64,000 nucleotides of DNA, from assembly GCF_006539565.1 (NCBI RefSeq), contig NZ_BJNG01000022.1, positions 1 to 64,000 of the forward strand, read 5' to 3'. The position numbers and the translations under genes were made by a program. The notes below the pieces were generated by a model that saw only the letters and a program-made list of their open reading frames with translations, was not told the DNA's origin and searched no databases. The stretch comes from Pseudonocardia hydrocarbonoxydans. Its GTDB lineage: Bacteria > Actinomycetota > Actinomycetes > Mycobacteriales > Pseudonocardiaceae. Each line of letters begins with the position of its first letter. Position 1 is the first letter of the stretch. This document shows positions 53,470-64,000 of this stretch, piece by piece.

Positions 53470-53475
53470 TACCGT
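53470..53475 (+). promoter_or_regulatory. -10 hexamer of typA (leaderless start)
   Basis: TACCGT ends exactly 6 nt before the GTG at 53482, so +1 falls on the start codon. No ribosome-binding site precedes it. Confidence 0.45.
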
Positions 53476-53481
53476 AAACAG

Positions 53482-55407
<1,926 letters not shown>

Positions 55408-55433
55408 TCGGCGCGTCACTCGTCGGTGGCAAG

Positions 55434-57209
55434 ATGATCCGGGTGACGCGCGCGCTGGTACTGGCCCTGCTGGCGGTCCTGCTGGCCGCCTGCACCCAGG
55501 TGCCGCTGGCCCAGCCGCCCCCGCCGGAGCCCGGACCCACCGCGCAGCCGGAGCCCACCGAGCTGGTGGTGGCCGTCGAGGACCTGGGGGCGGGCTACAA
55601 CCCGCACCTGCTGGCGCACTCCTCGCCGCTCACCACGGCGGTCGCCGCGCTCGTGCTGCCCTCGGTGTTCCGCCCCGGTGCCGACGGCACACCGCAGCTC
55701 GACCGCACGATCGCCACCAGCGCGGAGGTCGTGTCCACCGAGCCGTTCACGGTGAGCTACGAGCTCAACCTGGAGGCGTCCTGGTCGACGAACACCCCGA
55801 TCGCGGCCGAGGACTTCGTCTACCTGTGGGAGCAGATGCGCGCCGACGCCGGTGCCGTCGACGCCGCGGGCTACCGGATGATCACCGACGTGCGGTCGCG
55901 CGCGGGCGGCAAGGCCGTCGACGTCGTGTTCGCCGACCCGTACCCGGCGTGGCGGAGCCTGTTCTCCGACCTGCTGCCCGCGCACCTGCTCAAGGACGCC
56001 CCCGGCTCCTGGACCGGCGCGACGACCGGCGGCCTGCCCGCCTCGGGCGGCCCGTTCCGCATCGCCACGGTCGACCCGGGCCGCGGCGAGGTCGTGCTCG
56101 CCCGCAACGACACCTACTGGGACACCCCGGCCGTCCTGGACACCCTGGTCCTGCGCCGCCTCGACGACGCCGCGATGGCCACCGGCCTGGCCGCGGGCGA
56201 CGTCGACGTGGCGCTGGCCGAGGCCGACCCGGCCGTCCGCACCGCGCTGGGCGGGCTCGCCCCCGTCCCGCGCACGCAGCTCGCGCCGCTGCCGACGGTC
56301 ACCCAGCTCGGCCTGCGCGCCGACGACGGCCCGCTGGCCGACGCGCGCGCCCGCCGGGGCGTCGCCGCGCTGCTCGACCGCGAGGCGATCCGCACCGCCG
56401 TGGCCCCCGAGTCGCTGCCTGCCGACGCGTTCGGCCCGGCCCCCTCCGAGCCCGGCTACGCCCCCACGGCGCCCGCCGGTGCCCCGGCCCGCCCCGACCC
56501 GATCGCGGCCGAGCAGCTGCTGGGGGCCGCGGGGTGGACCCGCGACCCGGGCGGGGGCTGGCGGGCCGACGGGCGGCCGGTGTCGCTGGTGGTCGGCTGG
56601 GCCGCCGAGCGCGCGGAGGACGGGCGGGTGGCCCGGCTGGTCGCCGCCCAGTTGGCGGCGGCCGGGATCGACGCCACGGCCGTCGAGTCGCCCGCGGCCG
56701 ACCTGCTGGTGCGGGGCACCGTGCCCGCCGACGAGGTGCCCTCCACACCGGCGACGGCACCCACCGCGACGGCCACCCCGTCGCCGACGGGCGCCACCGG
56801 CGCCCCGGCCACCTCGGCGCCGCAGCCCGCGGGGGCGGTGGCGGCCGACGTCGTCGTCGGGCCGCGCACCGTGGGCGGCGACCCGGGCACGGAGCTGGCC
56901 TCCGACTACGGCTGTGCGCTGCCCACCGACGTGGTACCCGAACCGCCGGCGACGCCCACCGGGTTCTGTTTCCCGGCCCTGCAGCTGCTGCTGGAGTCGC
57001 TCGCGGCCGGCAGCGGGGCGGACGACCCGGCCCGCTTCGCCGCGGCGGAGAGCGTGCTCTGGACGCAGCTGCCCGCGCTCCCGCTGTTCCAGCCGGTGAG
57101 CCTGGTGGTGAGCAGCGCCGCCGCCGACGCCGCGACGGGCATCGCGCCGGGACCGTTGACCGAGGGTCCGCTCGCCGGGGCCGCGCAATGGCGCGAACCC
57201 GGCCGGTGA
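55434..57209 (+). CDS. lpqW: LpqW-like family 5 solute-binding lipoprotein
   Basis: 591 residues from the ATG at 55434 (a GTG at 55443 is possible). Lipobox LLAVLLAAC near residue 20, then a Pro-rich linker. The body has the OppA/DppA family 5 fold (VVAVEDLGAGYNPHL, YELNLEASWSTNTPIAAEDFVYLWEQM, SGGPFRIATVD). A Thr/Pro/Ala-rich insertion of about 35 residues near 440-475 interrupts the second lobe. Mycobacterial LpqW, in the same place after typA, guides phosphatidylinositol mannoside and lipoarabinomannan synthesis rather than peptide uptake. Orthology rests on synteny and fold. Confidence 0.75.
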   Translation: MIRVTRALVLALLAVLLAACTQVPLAQPPPPEPGPTAQPEPTELVVAVEDLGAGYNPHLLAHSSPLTTAVAALVLPSVFRPGADGTPQLDRTIATSAEVVSTEPFTVSYELNLEASWSTNTPIAAEDFVYLWEQMRADAGAVDAAGYRMITDVRSRAGGKAVDVVFADPYPAWRSLFSDLLPAHLLKDAPGSWTGATTGGLPASGGPFRIATVDPGRGEVVLARNDTYWDTPAVLDTLVLRRLDDAAMATGLAAGDVDVALAEADPAVRTALGGLAPVPRTQLAPLPTVTQLGLRADDGPLADARARRGVAALLDREAIRTAVAPESLPADAFGPAPSEPGYAPTAPAGAPARPDPIAAEQLLGAAGWTRDPGGGWRADGRPVSLVVGWAAERAEDGRVARLVAAQLAAAGIDATAVESPAADLLVRGTVPADEVPSTPATAPTATATPSPTGATGAPATSAPQPAGAVAADVVVGPRTVGGDPGTELASDYGCALPTDVVPEPPATPTGFCFPALQLLLESLAAGSGADDPARFAAAESVLWTQLPALPLFQPVSLVVSSAAADAATGIAPGPLTEGPLAGAAQWREPGR

Positions 57210-57388
57210 CGCTCCGGTGCCACGCTTAGTTACCGACAGGTAGGGAGTTGTCGGCGCAGGGTTCACCTCCGGTCACCCTTTGGTCACGATGCCGGGGCCG
57301 CGGGTGACGAGTCCGGAACCGCTCCCTACCGTCCCGGGAGGTTCGTCGAGCCGCCCCGACACCGATGGCGCGCGGCTCGCGCGAGGAA

Positions 57389-57408
57389 GGCCGCCCGACC
57401 GGGCGGCC
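57389..57408 (+). promoter_or_regulatory. stem-loop in the 5' untranslated region of oppA
   Basis: GGCCGCCCG-AC-CGGGCGGCC is a perfect palindrome 23 nt before the ATG at 57432. A TACCGT at about 57327-57332 is a plausible -10, so the hairpin would be in the leader. May affect translation or stability. Confidence 0.35.
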
Positions 57409-57431
57409 AGTACAGAGAGGCCAGGAAAAGT

Positions 57432-59057
57432 ATGAGGAGATCGAGGGTTGCTTCGGTCGTCGCGCTCGGCGTGGCATCCGCGCTGGTGCTCGCGGCCTGT
57501 GGCGGGGGTGGTGGCTCGTCCGAGGGCGGAGGGGCGGGGGCTCCCGGAGGTGGCACCTTCTCCCTGAACATCAACAGCGACCCGGAGAACCCGCTGGTTC
57601 CTGGCAACACCACGGAGAGCGAGGGCAGCCAGGTCATCCGCGCGCTGTTCACGCCGCTGGTGACCTACAACAACGAGACGGTCGAGATCGAGTACGGCGG
57701 CGTGGCCGAGTCCATCGAGACCGAGGACAACGTCACCTTCACGGTCACGCTCAAGGACGGCTGGACGTTCCACGACGGTTCGCCGATCACGTCGAGCTCG
57801 TTCGTCGACGCCTGGAACTACACGGCGAACGTCGAGAACGCCCAGGGCGGGGCCTACTTCTTCAGCAAGGTCGTCGGCTACGACGGCGAGAACCCGAAGC
57901 CGGCCATGGAGGGCCTGCAGGTCGTCGACGACCGCACCTTCACCGTCCAGCTGTCGGCGCCGTTCTCCCAGTTCCCGCTCATGACCGGCTACAACCCCTT
58001 CTCCCCGCTGCCGGAGGCGTTCTTCGCCGACCCGGACGCGTTCGGCCGCAAGCCGATCGGCAACGGTCCGTTCAAGGCCGACACCGAGTACGTCCCGGGG
58101 CAGGGCATCACGCTGTCGCGCTTCGAGGAGTACGCCGGTGACGACAAGGCCCAGGCCGGCGGCATCGACGTCCGGCTGATCTCCGACGTCAACACCGCCT
58201 ACAACGAGCTCATCGGCGGCAACCTCGACGTGTTCCGTTACCAGGTCCCGCCGGAGCTGGCGACCATCGCGCCCGACGAGCTGGGCGACCGGTTCTTCGA
58301 GCGGGAGGCCTCGTCGTTCACCTTCATGGGCTTCCCGCTGTACGACCCGCGGTTCCAGGACCCGCGCGTCCGGCAGGCCTTCTCCATGGCCGTCGACCGC
58401 CCCGCGATCACCGAGGCGATCTTCTCCGGCACCCGGACCCCGGCCTACGACATCATCCCGCCGACGATCGACGGGCACCGTCCCGACGCCTGCCAGTTCT
58501 GCCAGTACGACCCGGCGCGGGCGCAGCAGCTGCTGGCCGAGTCCGGCTTCGACACCTCGCAGCCGGTGGAGCTGTGGTTCAACTCCGGCGCCGGTCACGA
58601 CGCCTGGGTGCAGGCGGTGGGCAACCAGCTCCAGCAGAACCTCGGCATCACCTACTCGCTGCGCGGTGACCTGGACTTCGCCCAGTACCTGCCGCTGGCC
58701 GAGGAGCAGGGCATGACCGGCCCGTTCCGCCTCGGCTGGGGGATGGACTACCCGAGCCCGGAGAACTTCCTCGGGCCGCTGTTCACCAGCGCCGGTCTGC
58801 CGCCGGCCGGGTCTAACTACCCGTTCTACTCGAACCCCGAGGTCGAGCGACTCGTCGCGGAGGCCAACGCCGCGCCGACCAACGAGGAGGCCGTCGCCCT
58901 GTACCAGCAGGCCGGCGACATCGTGCTGACCGAGCTGCCGGTCATGCCGATCTTCTTCTCGGTCTCGCAGGGCGGGCACTCGGAGAACGTCGACAACGTG
59001 CAGTTCAGCCCGTTCGCCACCGACATCGTGCTCACCGATGTGACGGTGAACGGCTAA
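57432..59057 (+). CDS. oppA: oligopeptide-binding lipoprotein of ABC importer
   Basis: 541 residues from the ATG at 57432, with AGGAAA upstream. Signal with lipobox ALVLAAC near residue 24, then a Gly/Ser linker. Family 5 fold: VTLKDGWTFHDGSPITSSSFVDAWNY near residue 110, GNGPFKADTEYVPGQ, and FSMAVDRPAITEAIF. It captures peptides (or nickel/dipeptide-like ligands) for the downstream OppBCDF. A strong stem-loop follows the stop, typical where the binding protein must be made in excess over the membrane subunits. Confidence 0.9.
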   Translation: MRRSRVASVVALGVASALVLAACGGGGGSSEGGGAGAPGGGTFSLNINSDPENPLVPGNTTESEGSQVIRALFTPLVTYNNETVEIEYGGVAESIETEDNVTFTVTLKDGWTFHDGSPITSSSFVDAWNYTANVENAQGGAYFFSKVVGYDGENPKPAMEGLQVVDDRTFTVQLSAPFSQFPLMTGYNPFSPLPEAFFADPDAFGRKPIGNGPFKADTEYVPGQGITLSRFEEYAGDDKAQAGGIDVRLISDVNTAYNELIGGNLDVFRYQVPPELATIAPDELGDRFFEREASSFTFMGFPLYDPRFQDPRVRQAFSMAVDRPAITEAIFSGTRTPAYDIIPPTIDGHRPDACQFCQYDPARAQQLLAESGFDTSQPVELWFNSGAGHDAWVQAVGNQLQQNLGITYSLRGDLDFAQYLPLAEEQGMTGPFRLGWGMDYPSPENFLGPLFTSAGLPPAGSNYPFYSNPEVERLVAEANAAPTNEEAVALYQQAGDIVLTELPVMPIFFSVSQGGHSENVDNVQFSPFATDIVLTDVTVNG

Positions 59058-59072
59058 GCTCCCGCCGGCACA

Positions 59073-59106
59073 GGGGCGCGGTCCGGTCGACTCCGGACCG
59101 CGCCCC
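59073..59106 (+). terminator. intercistronic stem-loop between oppA and oppB
   Basis: GGGGCGCGGTCCGG and its complement (59073-59086 with 59093-59106) form a perfect 14-bp stem with a 6-nt loop. Within the operon this probably acts as a partial terminator or protects the oppA 3' end. Confidence 0.7.
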
Positions 59107-59175
59107 CTGCCACGTCGAGCGACCGTTCCACTCCGACCGACCCGTCCCCGGGCCGGCGAAAGGCGAGGTCCACTC

Positions 59176-60099
59176 GTGTCCCGCTACATCGCGCGCCGAC
59201 TGCTGCTGGCGATCCCGGTGCTGATCGGCGCATCGTTCTTCATCTTCTTCCTGGTCTACGCACTGCCCGGTGATCCCGTCCGGGCGTTGGCCGGCGACCG
59301 CCCGCTCGCTCCCGGCGTCATCGCGGAGCTGCGCGAGCGCTACAACCTCGACGACCCCGTCTTCGTGCAGTACCTCAAGTACGTCGGCGGGCTGCTGCAG
59401 GGCGACCTGGGCATCGACTTCAGCGGCCGCCCGGTCTCCGAGACGATCGCCCAGCGCATCCCGGTCACCGCGCAGCTGGCCCTCACCGCCCTCGTCATCG
59501 AGGCCGTGATCGGTCTGATCGCCGGGATCGTCGCCGGCATCCGCCGCGGCAGCTACCTGGACAACCTGGTGCTGGTCAGCACGACGTTCCTGGTGTCGAT
59601 CCCGGTGTTCGTGCTCGGGTTCACGCTGCAGTACTTCCTGGGCGTGCAGATCCCGCTCTTCCCGATCAGCGGGACCAACGAGGGGCTCTACAGCTACCTC
59701 CTGCCGGGCTTCGTGCTCGCCACCGCCTCGATGGCCTACGTCGCCCGCCTGCTCCGCACGAGCCTCGCGGAGAACCTGCGCAACGACTACGTCCGCACGG
59801 CCCGGGCCAAGGGCCTGCCCGAGCGGATGGTGATCGGCAAGCACACCCTGCGCAACAGCCTGATCGCCGTCGTCACCTTCATCGGCGCCGACTTCGGCAC
59901 CCTGATGGGTGGGGCGATCGTCACCGAGGGCGTGTTCAACCTGCCGGGCGTCGGCCGCGCGGTCTTCGACGCCGTCCGCTCGCAGGAGGGCACCGTGGTC
60001 GTCGGCATCACCACGTTCCTGATCTTCGTCTACATCTTCTTCAACCTCGTGGCGGACGTCCTGTACGCCGCCCTCGACCCGCGGATCCGGTATGAGTAG
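59176..60099 (+). CDS. oppB: oligopeptide ABC importer permease OppB
   Basis: 307 residues from a GTG at 59176, with AGGCGAGG upstream. The first membrane segment (LLLAIPVLIGASFFIFFLVY) and the OppB loop LPGDPVRALAG are typical. The coupling loop LRNDYVRTARAKGLPE near residue 200 contacts the ATPase, and GGAIVTEGVFNLPGVGRAVFDAV follows. The last 8 nt overlap oppC. Confidence 0.95.
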   Translation: MSRYIARRLLLAIPVLIGASFFIFFLVYALPGDPVRALAGDRPLAPGVIAELRERYNLDDPVFVQYLKYVGGLLQGDLGIDFSGRPVSETIAQRIPVTAQLALTALVIEAVIGLIAGIVAGIRRGSYLDNLVLVSTTFLVSIPVFVLGFTLQYFLGVQIPLFPISGTNEGLYSYLLPGFVLATASMAYVARLLRTSLAENLRNDYVRTARAKGLPERMVIGKHTLRNSLIAVVTFIGADFGTLMGGAIVTEGVFNLPGVGRAVFDAVRSQEGTVVVGITTFLIFVYIFFNLVADVLYAALDPRIRYE

Positions 60100-61042
60100 C
60101 CCCCGAACGGACCCGAAGGCAGACGGCGGTCCGCTGGTGTCGGACGCCTCGATCGGCTCGGAGGCGTCGATGGCCCCCGCGGCCGCGGTGAACGTCGCGC
60201 AGGCGGGCCTGTGGGGTGACGTGGGGCGCCAGCTCCGCCGTTCCCCGCAGTTCCTGATCGGCACGGCCGTCATCGCGGTGCTGGCGCTGATGGCACTGGT
60301 GCCGCAGCTGTTCACCCGCATCGACCCGCGGCAGTGCGATCTCGCGCGCAGCCGTCGCCCCCCGAGCGCCGAGGCCTGGTTCGGCTACGACGTCCAGGGC
60401 TGCGACTACTACGCCAACGTCATCTACGGCGCGCGGTCCTCGATCAGCGTCGGGCTGATCGTCGTCGGGGGAGCGCTGGTCATCGCGCTGGTCCTGGGGG
60501 CGATCGCCGGGTTCTGGCCGGGCTGGCGCGACAACGTCATCGCCCGCGTCGCCGACGTCTTCTACGGGATGCCGTTCATCCTCGGCGCGATCATCATCCT
60601 CTACCAGTTCGACGAGCGCGGGGTGCTGCAGGTCGCGCTGGCGCTGCTGCTGCTCACCTGGATGACGCCGATGCGGCTGGTCCGCGCGAGCGTCGTGGCC
60701 ATCCGCGACTCCGACTACGTGCAGGCCGCCCGGGCGCTCGGCGCCACCGACCTGCGGATCATCACCCGGCACATCCTGCCCAACGCGCTCGCGCCGGTGC
60801 TCGTCTACGCCACGATCACCATCGGGGTCGTCATCTCGGCGGAGGCCACGCTGTCGTTCCTGGGGGTCGGGCTGCGGCTCCCGGCGATCTCGTGGGGCCT
60901 GATGATCGGCGAGGCGCAGAACTACGTGCGGACCTCCCTGCACCTGCTGCTGTTCCCCGGCGCCTTCCTCGTCGTCACCGTGCTGTCCTTCATCAGCGTC
61001 GGTGACGCGCTGCGCGACGCCCTCGACCCGAAGATGCGGTGA
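60092..61042 (+). CDS. oppC: oligopeptide ABC importer permease OppC
   Basis: 316 residues. An N-terminal cytoplasmic extension precedes LIGTAVIAVLALMALVPQLF. The OppC outer segment WFGYDVQGCDYYANVIYGARSSISVG is present. The coupling loop reads IRDSDYVQAARALGATDLRIITRHILPN near residue 210. Partner of OppB in the membrane channel. It is followed 1 nt later by oppD. Confidence 0.95.
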   Translation: MSSPRTDPKADGGPLVSDASIGSEASMAPAAAVNVAQAGLWGDVGRQLRRSPQFLIGTAVIAVLALMALVPQLFTRIDPRQCDLARSRRPPSAEAWFGYDVQGCDYYANVIYGARSSISVGLIVVGGALVIALVLGAIAGFWPGWRDNVIARVADVFYGMPFILGAIIILYQFDERGVLQVALALLLLTWMTPMRLVRASVVAIRDSDYVQAARALGATDLRIITRHILPNALAPVLVYATITIGVVISAEATLSFLGVGLRLPAISWGLMIGEAQNYVRTSLHLLLFPGAFLVVTVLSFISVGDALRDALDPKMR

Positions 61043-61043
61043 C

Positions 61044-62069
61044 GTGAACCTTCCGCTGACCGAGCCGGGCGCCGCCGACGGCGCGCCCGGCGACCACCTG
61101 CTGGAGGTCGACGGCCTGTCCGTCGAGTTCCGCACCGACCACGGCACCGTCCGGGCCGTCCGTGACGTGAGCTGGCACCTGGACAAGGGCGAGACGCTCG
61201 CCATCCTCGGGGAGTCCGGGTCCGGCAAGAGCGTGAGCGCCCAGGCGATCATGGGGATCCTGGACAGCCCGCCCGCACGGATCACCTCGGGGGAGATCCG
61301 CTTCAACGGCACCGACCTGCTCACCCTGCCCGCCGAGGAGCAGCGCGCCATGCGCGGCGAGCAGGTCTCGATGGTGTTCCAGGACGCGCTCTCGGCGTTG
61401 AACCCCGTGTTCACCGTCGGCTCGCAGATCGCCGAGATGTTCCGCGTGCACCGCGGCACGTCGAAGAAGGAGGCGATGGACAAGGCCGCGGAGCTGATGG
61501 ACCGGGTACGGATCCCGGGCGCGCGCAACCGCGTCAAGGACCACCCGCACCAGTTCTCCGGGGGCATGCGCCAGCGCGTCATGATCGCGATGGCGCTGGC
61601 GCTGGACCCGGCGGTGATCATCGCCGACGAGCCGACCACCGCGCTCGACGTCACCGTGCAGGCGCAGATCATCGACCTGCTGCTGGACCTGCAGCGGGAG
61701 AACGGGATGGGCATCGTGCTCATCACCCACGACCTCGGGGTGGTCGCGGAGACCGCCGACCGGGTCGGGGTGATGTACGCGGGGCGGATCGTGGAGACCG
61801 GCTCCATCGAGGAGGTCTTCTCCCGCCCGGCCCACCCGTACACCGCCGGGCTGATGAACAGCATCCCGCGCGTCGACCAGATCGGGAGCAGGCTCTCCCC
61901 GATCGTCGGCTCGCCACCCAGCCTGGCCGCGATCCCCGTGGGCTGTGCCTTCCACCCGCGCTGCCCCCGGGCGGTCGACCTGTGCCGGTCCGAGGACCCG
62001 CGGCTGGTCGAGGTCGGCCCCGGGCGCCGCAGTGCCTGCCACTTCGCGAAGGACGTGCTCGATGCCTGA
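61044..62069 (+). CDS. oppD: oligopeptide ABC importer ATPase OppD
   Basis: 341 residues from the GTG at 61044. Walker A GESGSGKSVSAQAIMGI near residue 55, signature HQFSGGMRQRVMIAMAL near residue 170, Walker B IIADEPTTALDVTVQAQ, switch ITHDLGVVAE. The C-terminal oligo_HPY domain contains Cys in FHPRCPRAVDLCRSEDP and CHFAKD, ligands for an iron-sulfur cluster described in some OppD proteins. It overlaps oppF by 8 nt. Confidence 0.95.
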   Translation: MNLPLTEPGAADGAPGDHLLEVDGLSVEFRTDHGTVRAVRDVSWHLDKGETLAILGESGSGKSVSAQAIMGILDSPPARITSGEIRFNGTDLLTLPAEEQRAMRGEQVSMVFQDALSALNPVFTVGSQIAEMFRVHRGTSKKEAMDKAAELMDRVRIPGARNRVKDHPHQFSGGMRQRVMIAMALALDPAVIIADEPTTALDVTVQAQIIDLLLDLQRENGMGIVLITHDLGVVAETADRVGVMYAGRIVETGSIEEVFSRPAHPYTAGLMNSIPRVDQIGSRLSPIVGSPPSLAAIPVGCAFHPRCPRAVDLCRSEDPRLVEVGPGRRSACHFAKDVLDA

Positions 62070-63159
62070 GTCGGAAGGTCTCACGAAGGCCGTGCCCGTC
62101 GACCGCAGCGGCGAGCCGCTGCTGCGGGTGTCGGGCCTGGTCAAGCACTTCCCGATCCGGTCGGGGATCGTGCGGCGCCGGGTCGTCGGGCAGGTGCGCG
62201 CCGTCGACGGTGTCGACCTGGAGCTCTACCCGCGCGAGACGGTCGGGCTGGTCGGCGAGTCCGGCTGCGGCAAGTCGACGGTGACCAAGGTGCTCATGGC
62301 GCTGGAGAAGCCGACGGCCGGGCAGGTCAGCTACAAGGGCCGCGACGTCTTCGCCATGGACGCGAAGGAGCTGCGCACGCTGCGGCGCCAGATCCAGATC
62401 ATCTTCCAGGACCCCTACACCTCGCTGAACCCGCGCATGACCGTCGGCGACATCGTGGGGGAGCCCTACGAGATCCACCCCGAGGTGGAGCCGAAGGCGG
62501 GCCGCCGCCAGGCGGTGCGCGACCTGCTCGACCGGGTCGGGCTCAACCCCGACTTCGTCAACCGCTACCCGCACCAGTTCTCCGGCGGCCAGCGCCAGCG
62601 CATCGGTATCGCCCGGGCGCTCGCGCTCAAGCCGGAGATCATCGTGTGCGACGAGCCGGTCTCGGCGCTCGACGTGTCGGTACAGGCCCAGGTGATCAAC
62701 CTGCTGGAGGACCTGCAGAACGAGTTCGGGCTGTCCTACCTGTTCATCGCCCACGACCTGTCGGTGGTGCGCCACATCAGCGACCGGGTCAACGTGATGT
62801 ACCTGGGCCGGATCATCGAGAGCGGCGGCAACTCCGACGTCTACGAGCGGCCGGCGCACCCGTACACCCAGGCGCTGCTGTCCTCGGTGCCCTCGCACGA
62901 CCTGGCGCTGCGGGGGAAGAAGAAGCGGATCGTGCTGCAGGGCGACCTGCCCTCGCCGGTCGACCCGCCGTCGGGCTGCCACTTCCGCACCCGGTGCTGG
63001 AAGGCCCAGGACGTCTGCGCCGAGGACTACCCGGAGCTGATCGACCGCGGCCAGGGCCACCGGGCGGCCTGCCACTTCGCCGACGCCGTCGACGTCATCC
63101 ACGGGGAGCTGCCGCCGGCGCCCGGCGGTGCGGGTGGTCCCCGGCCGGGCGAGTACTGA
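62062..63159 (+). CDS. oppF: oligopeptide ABC importer ATPase OppF
   Basis: 365 residues from the ATG at 62062. Walker A GESGCGKSTVTKVLMAL near residue 70, signature HQFSGGQRQRIGIARALA near residue 172, Walker B IVCDEPVSALDVSVQAQ, and FIAHDLSVVRH. The oligo_HPY tail has CHFRTRCWKAQDVC and CHFADA with Cys. Pairs with OppD to drive uptake. Last gene of the operon, 21 nt before mshB. Confidence 0.95.
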   Translation: MPESEGLTKAVPVDRSGEPLLRVSGLVKHFPIRSGIVRRRVVGQVRAVDGVDLELYPRETVGLVGESGCGKSTVTKVLMALEKPTAGQVSYKGRDVFAMDAKELRTLRRQIQIIFQDPYTSLNPRMTVGDIVGEPYEIHPEVEPKAGRRQAVRDLLDRVGLNPDFVNRYPHQFSGGQRQRIGIARALALKPEIIVCDEPVSALDVSVQAQVINLLEDLQNEFGLSYLFIAHDLSVVRHISDRVNVMYLGRIIESGGNSDVYERPAHPYTQALLSSVPSHDLALRGKKKRIVLQGDLPSPVDPPSGCHFRTRCWKAQDVCAEDYPELIDRGQGHRAACHFADAVDVIHGELPPAPGGAGGPRPGEY

Positions 63160-63167
63160 ACCGCGTC

Positions 63168-63173
63168 TAGGGT
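63168..63173 (+). promoter_or_regulatory. -10 hexamer of mshB
   Basis: TAGGGT predicts +1 at 63180, one base before the ATG at 63181. Suggests a nearly leaderless promoter independent of the opp operon. Confidence 0.35.
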
Positions 63174-63180
63174 GGCGTGC

Positions 63181-64000
63181 ATGGGTCGCCGGATCGTGCT
63201 CGTGCACGCCCACCCCGACGACGAGACGCTCACGACCGGCGGCACCGTCGCGGCCCTCTGCGCGGCTCCCGACACCGCCGTCACGCTGGTGACGTGCACG
63301 CTCGGCGAGCAGGGCGAGGTGATCCCGGAGGCGCTGCGGGGCCTCGCCGCCGACGGGGCCGACCAGCTCGGCGGCTACCGCATCGGCGAGCTCGCCGCGG
63401 CGTGCGCCGCGCTGGGCCTCACCGACCACCGGTTTCTCGGCGGGGCCGGTCGCTGGCGCGACTCGGGCATGGCCCTGGCCGGTCACGGGGTGCGCGCCGC
63501 CACCCCCGAGCACCTGCACCCGCGCGCGTTCGCCGCGCCCGGGGCCCTCGACGACCAGGTCGACGCCCTCGTCGAGGTGCTCGCGGAGGTCGAGCCGCAC
63601 GTCGTCGTCACCTACGGGGCCGACGGCGGCTACGGCCACCCCGACCACGTGCGCGCCCACGACGTCACGGTGGCCGCGGTGGCCCGGGTGCCCGCCCGGC
63701 TGTTCCACACCGTCGTCGCCCGCTCCTCCCTCGACGCCGGGCTGGCGGAGCTCGCCGGCACCCCCGGGGTGCCGTTCCGGATCCCCGCGCCCGACGAGCT
63801 GCCGAGCGTCCCCGACGCCGAGGTGACCACCCGGGTGGACGTGTCGGGGGTGCGGGAGGCGAGGATCGCCGCGATGCGGGCGCACGCCACGCAGATCTCG
63901 GTGTGGCAGGCAGGGGACGTGGTGGCGTACGCGATGAGCAACGGGGTGGCCCAGCCGCTGCTGGACGTCGAGGAGTTCACCGGCCCGCCCGGCGGCCTGT
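63181..64000 (+). CDS. mshB: GlcNAc-Ins deacetylase MshB, 3' partial
   Basis: The frame starts at the ATG at 63181 (MGRRIVLVHAHPDDETLTTGG) and stays open to the window edge, giving 273 codons. HAHPDDE near residue 9 supplies zinc ligands, and GYGHPDHVRAH near residue 150 the third. The MshB pattern (TCTLGEQGEVIP, LGLTDHRFLGGAGRWRDSGM) distinguishes it from the related Mca amidase. It removes acetate from GlcNAc-inositol in mycothiol synthesis. Placement after typA-lpqW agrees with mycobacteria, but here the opp operon lies between. About 20-30 residues are probably missing. Confidence 0.9.
   Translation, partial: MGRRIVLVHAHPDDETLTTGGTVAALCAAPDTAVTLVTCTLGEQGEVIPEALRGLAADGADQLGGYRIGELAAACAALGLTDHRFLGGAGRWRDSGMALAGHGVRAATPEHLHPRAFAAPGALDDQVDALVEVLAEVEPHVVVTYGADGGYGHPDHVRAHDVTVAAVARVPARLFHTVVARSSLDAGLAELAGTPGVPFRIPAPDELPSVPDAEVTTRVDVSGVREARIAAMRAHATQISVWQAGDVVAYAMSNGVAQPLLDVEEFTGPPGGL

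Larger units (their letters stand above)
53034..53481. other. gene-free interval between DUF559 gene and typA
   Basis: No frame in these 448 nt reads like protein on either strand. Besides the hairpin at 53077-53094, it holds a 16-bp exact direct repeat, GGGCCACGACCGGCGG, at 53181-53196 and 53379-53394. It also holds a palindrome, GGTGAA-TCGG-TTCACC, at 53258-53273. Either could be a regulator site for typA. Confidence 0.5.

Noticed and set aside
53377..53481. Upstream extension of typA to the ATG at 53377
   Set aside because: The extra 35 residues are not family-like. TACCGT positions transcription exactly on the GTG at 53482.

Overview
The window looks like chromosome from a very GC-rich actinomycete, most likely of the Pseudonocardiaceae (Pseudonocardia-like). 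GC-ending codons dominate, GTG starts are frequent, genes often overlap by 4 nt (GTGA/ATGA), and many genes carry a TANNNT hexamer whose predicted +1 falls on the start codon, as in leaderless transcripts. Gene content and order recall mycobacterial blocks from memory: phoH2, fumC, glpX, DUF4245, xseB, xseA, the lipid-droplet protein, ispH, DUF6542 and ychF (Rv1095-Rv1112), then typA, lpqW and mshB (Rv1165-Rv1170). The strain itself cannot be named from the sequence.

Layout. 1-8.7 kb: partial DUF885 protein, PIN-PhoH ATPase with a structured leader, guaB1 with a gene remnant behind it, a Ser/Thr kinase, ligB and two DinB-like proteins. 8.8-14.9 kb: WYL regulator, a complete binding-protein-dependent ABC importer (transcribed leftwards), and a degenerate EAL protein. 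15-24.5 kb: fumC, L,D-transpeptidase, glpX, DUF4245, xseBA with the lipid-droplet protein, ispH, DUF6542, rmuC. 24.6-31.8 kb: glycosyltransferase, lipoprotein, Ada/AlkA-ogt alkylation repair, and a two-component system flanked by a poly-Asp secreted protein and a Pro/Ala-rich one. 31.9-35 kb: ychF followed by the decayed remains of an integrative element.

35-49 kb: accessory and housekeeping mix: acetyltransferase, RCC1-like protein, SCO6745 protein, GH13 enzyme, isochorismatase-like hydrolase, Clp-N/HTH regulator with twin operators, a VapBC-type pair, DAHP synthase with an apparent Tyr-Trp-Phe attenuator peptide, ArsR-VOC, a TspO-PPK2-SpoIIE operon, and a LolA-like/ABC-2 exporter operon divergent from a second two-component system (to 51.2 kb). 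51-64 kb: SRPBCC-Nudix fusion, AbiEi-DUF559 protein, typA, lpqW-like lipoprotein, an oppABCDF peptide importer, and the start of mshB (cut by the window end).

The least expected structure is 32,952-35,003. A 32-bp direct repeat with one mismatch, comprising the last codons of ychF, bounds about 2 kb that is visibly less GC-biased. It holds the catalytic C-terminus of a tyrosine recombinase, a three-gene operon with a BrnT-like toxin candidate, a 141-nt inverted repeat, and matching arm-type repeats on both sides. This fits an integrative element that used the 3' end of ychF as its attachment site and then decayed. Other regulatory signals are the aromatic attenuator of the DAHP synthase gene, the paired GTCAACC-N3-GGTTGAC operators, ArsR and antitoxin operators, and the structured phoH leader. 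No tRNA, rRNA, CRISPR array or intact insertion sequence was seen.
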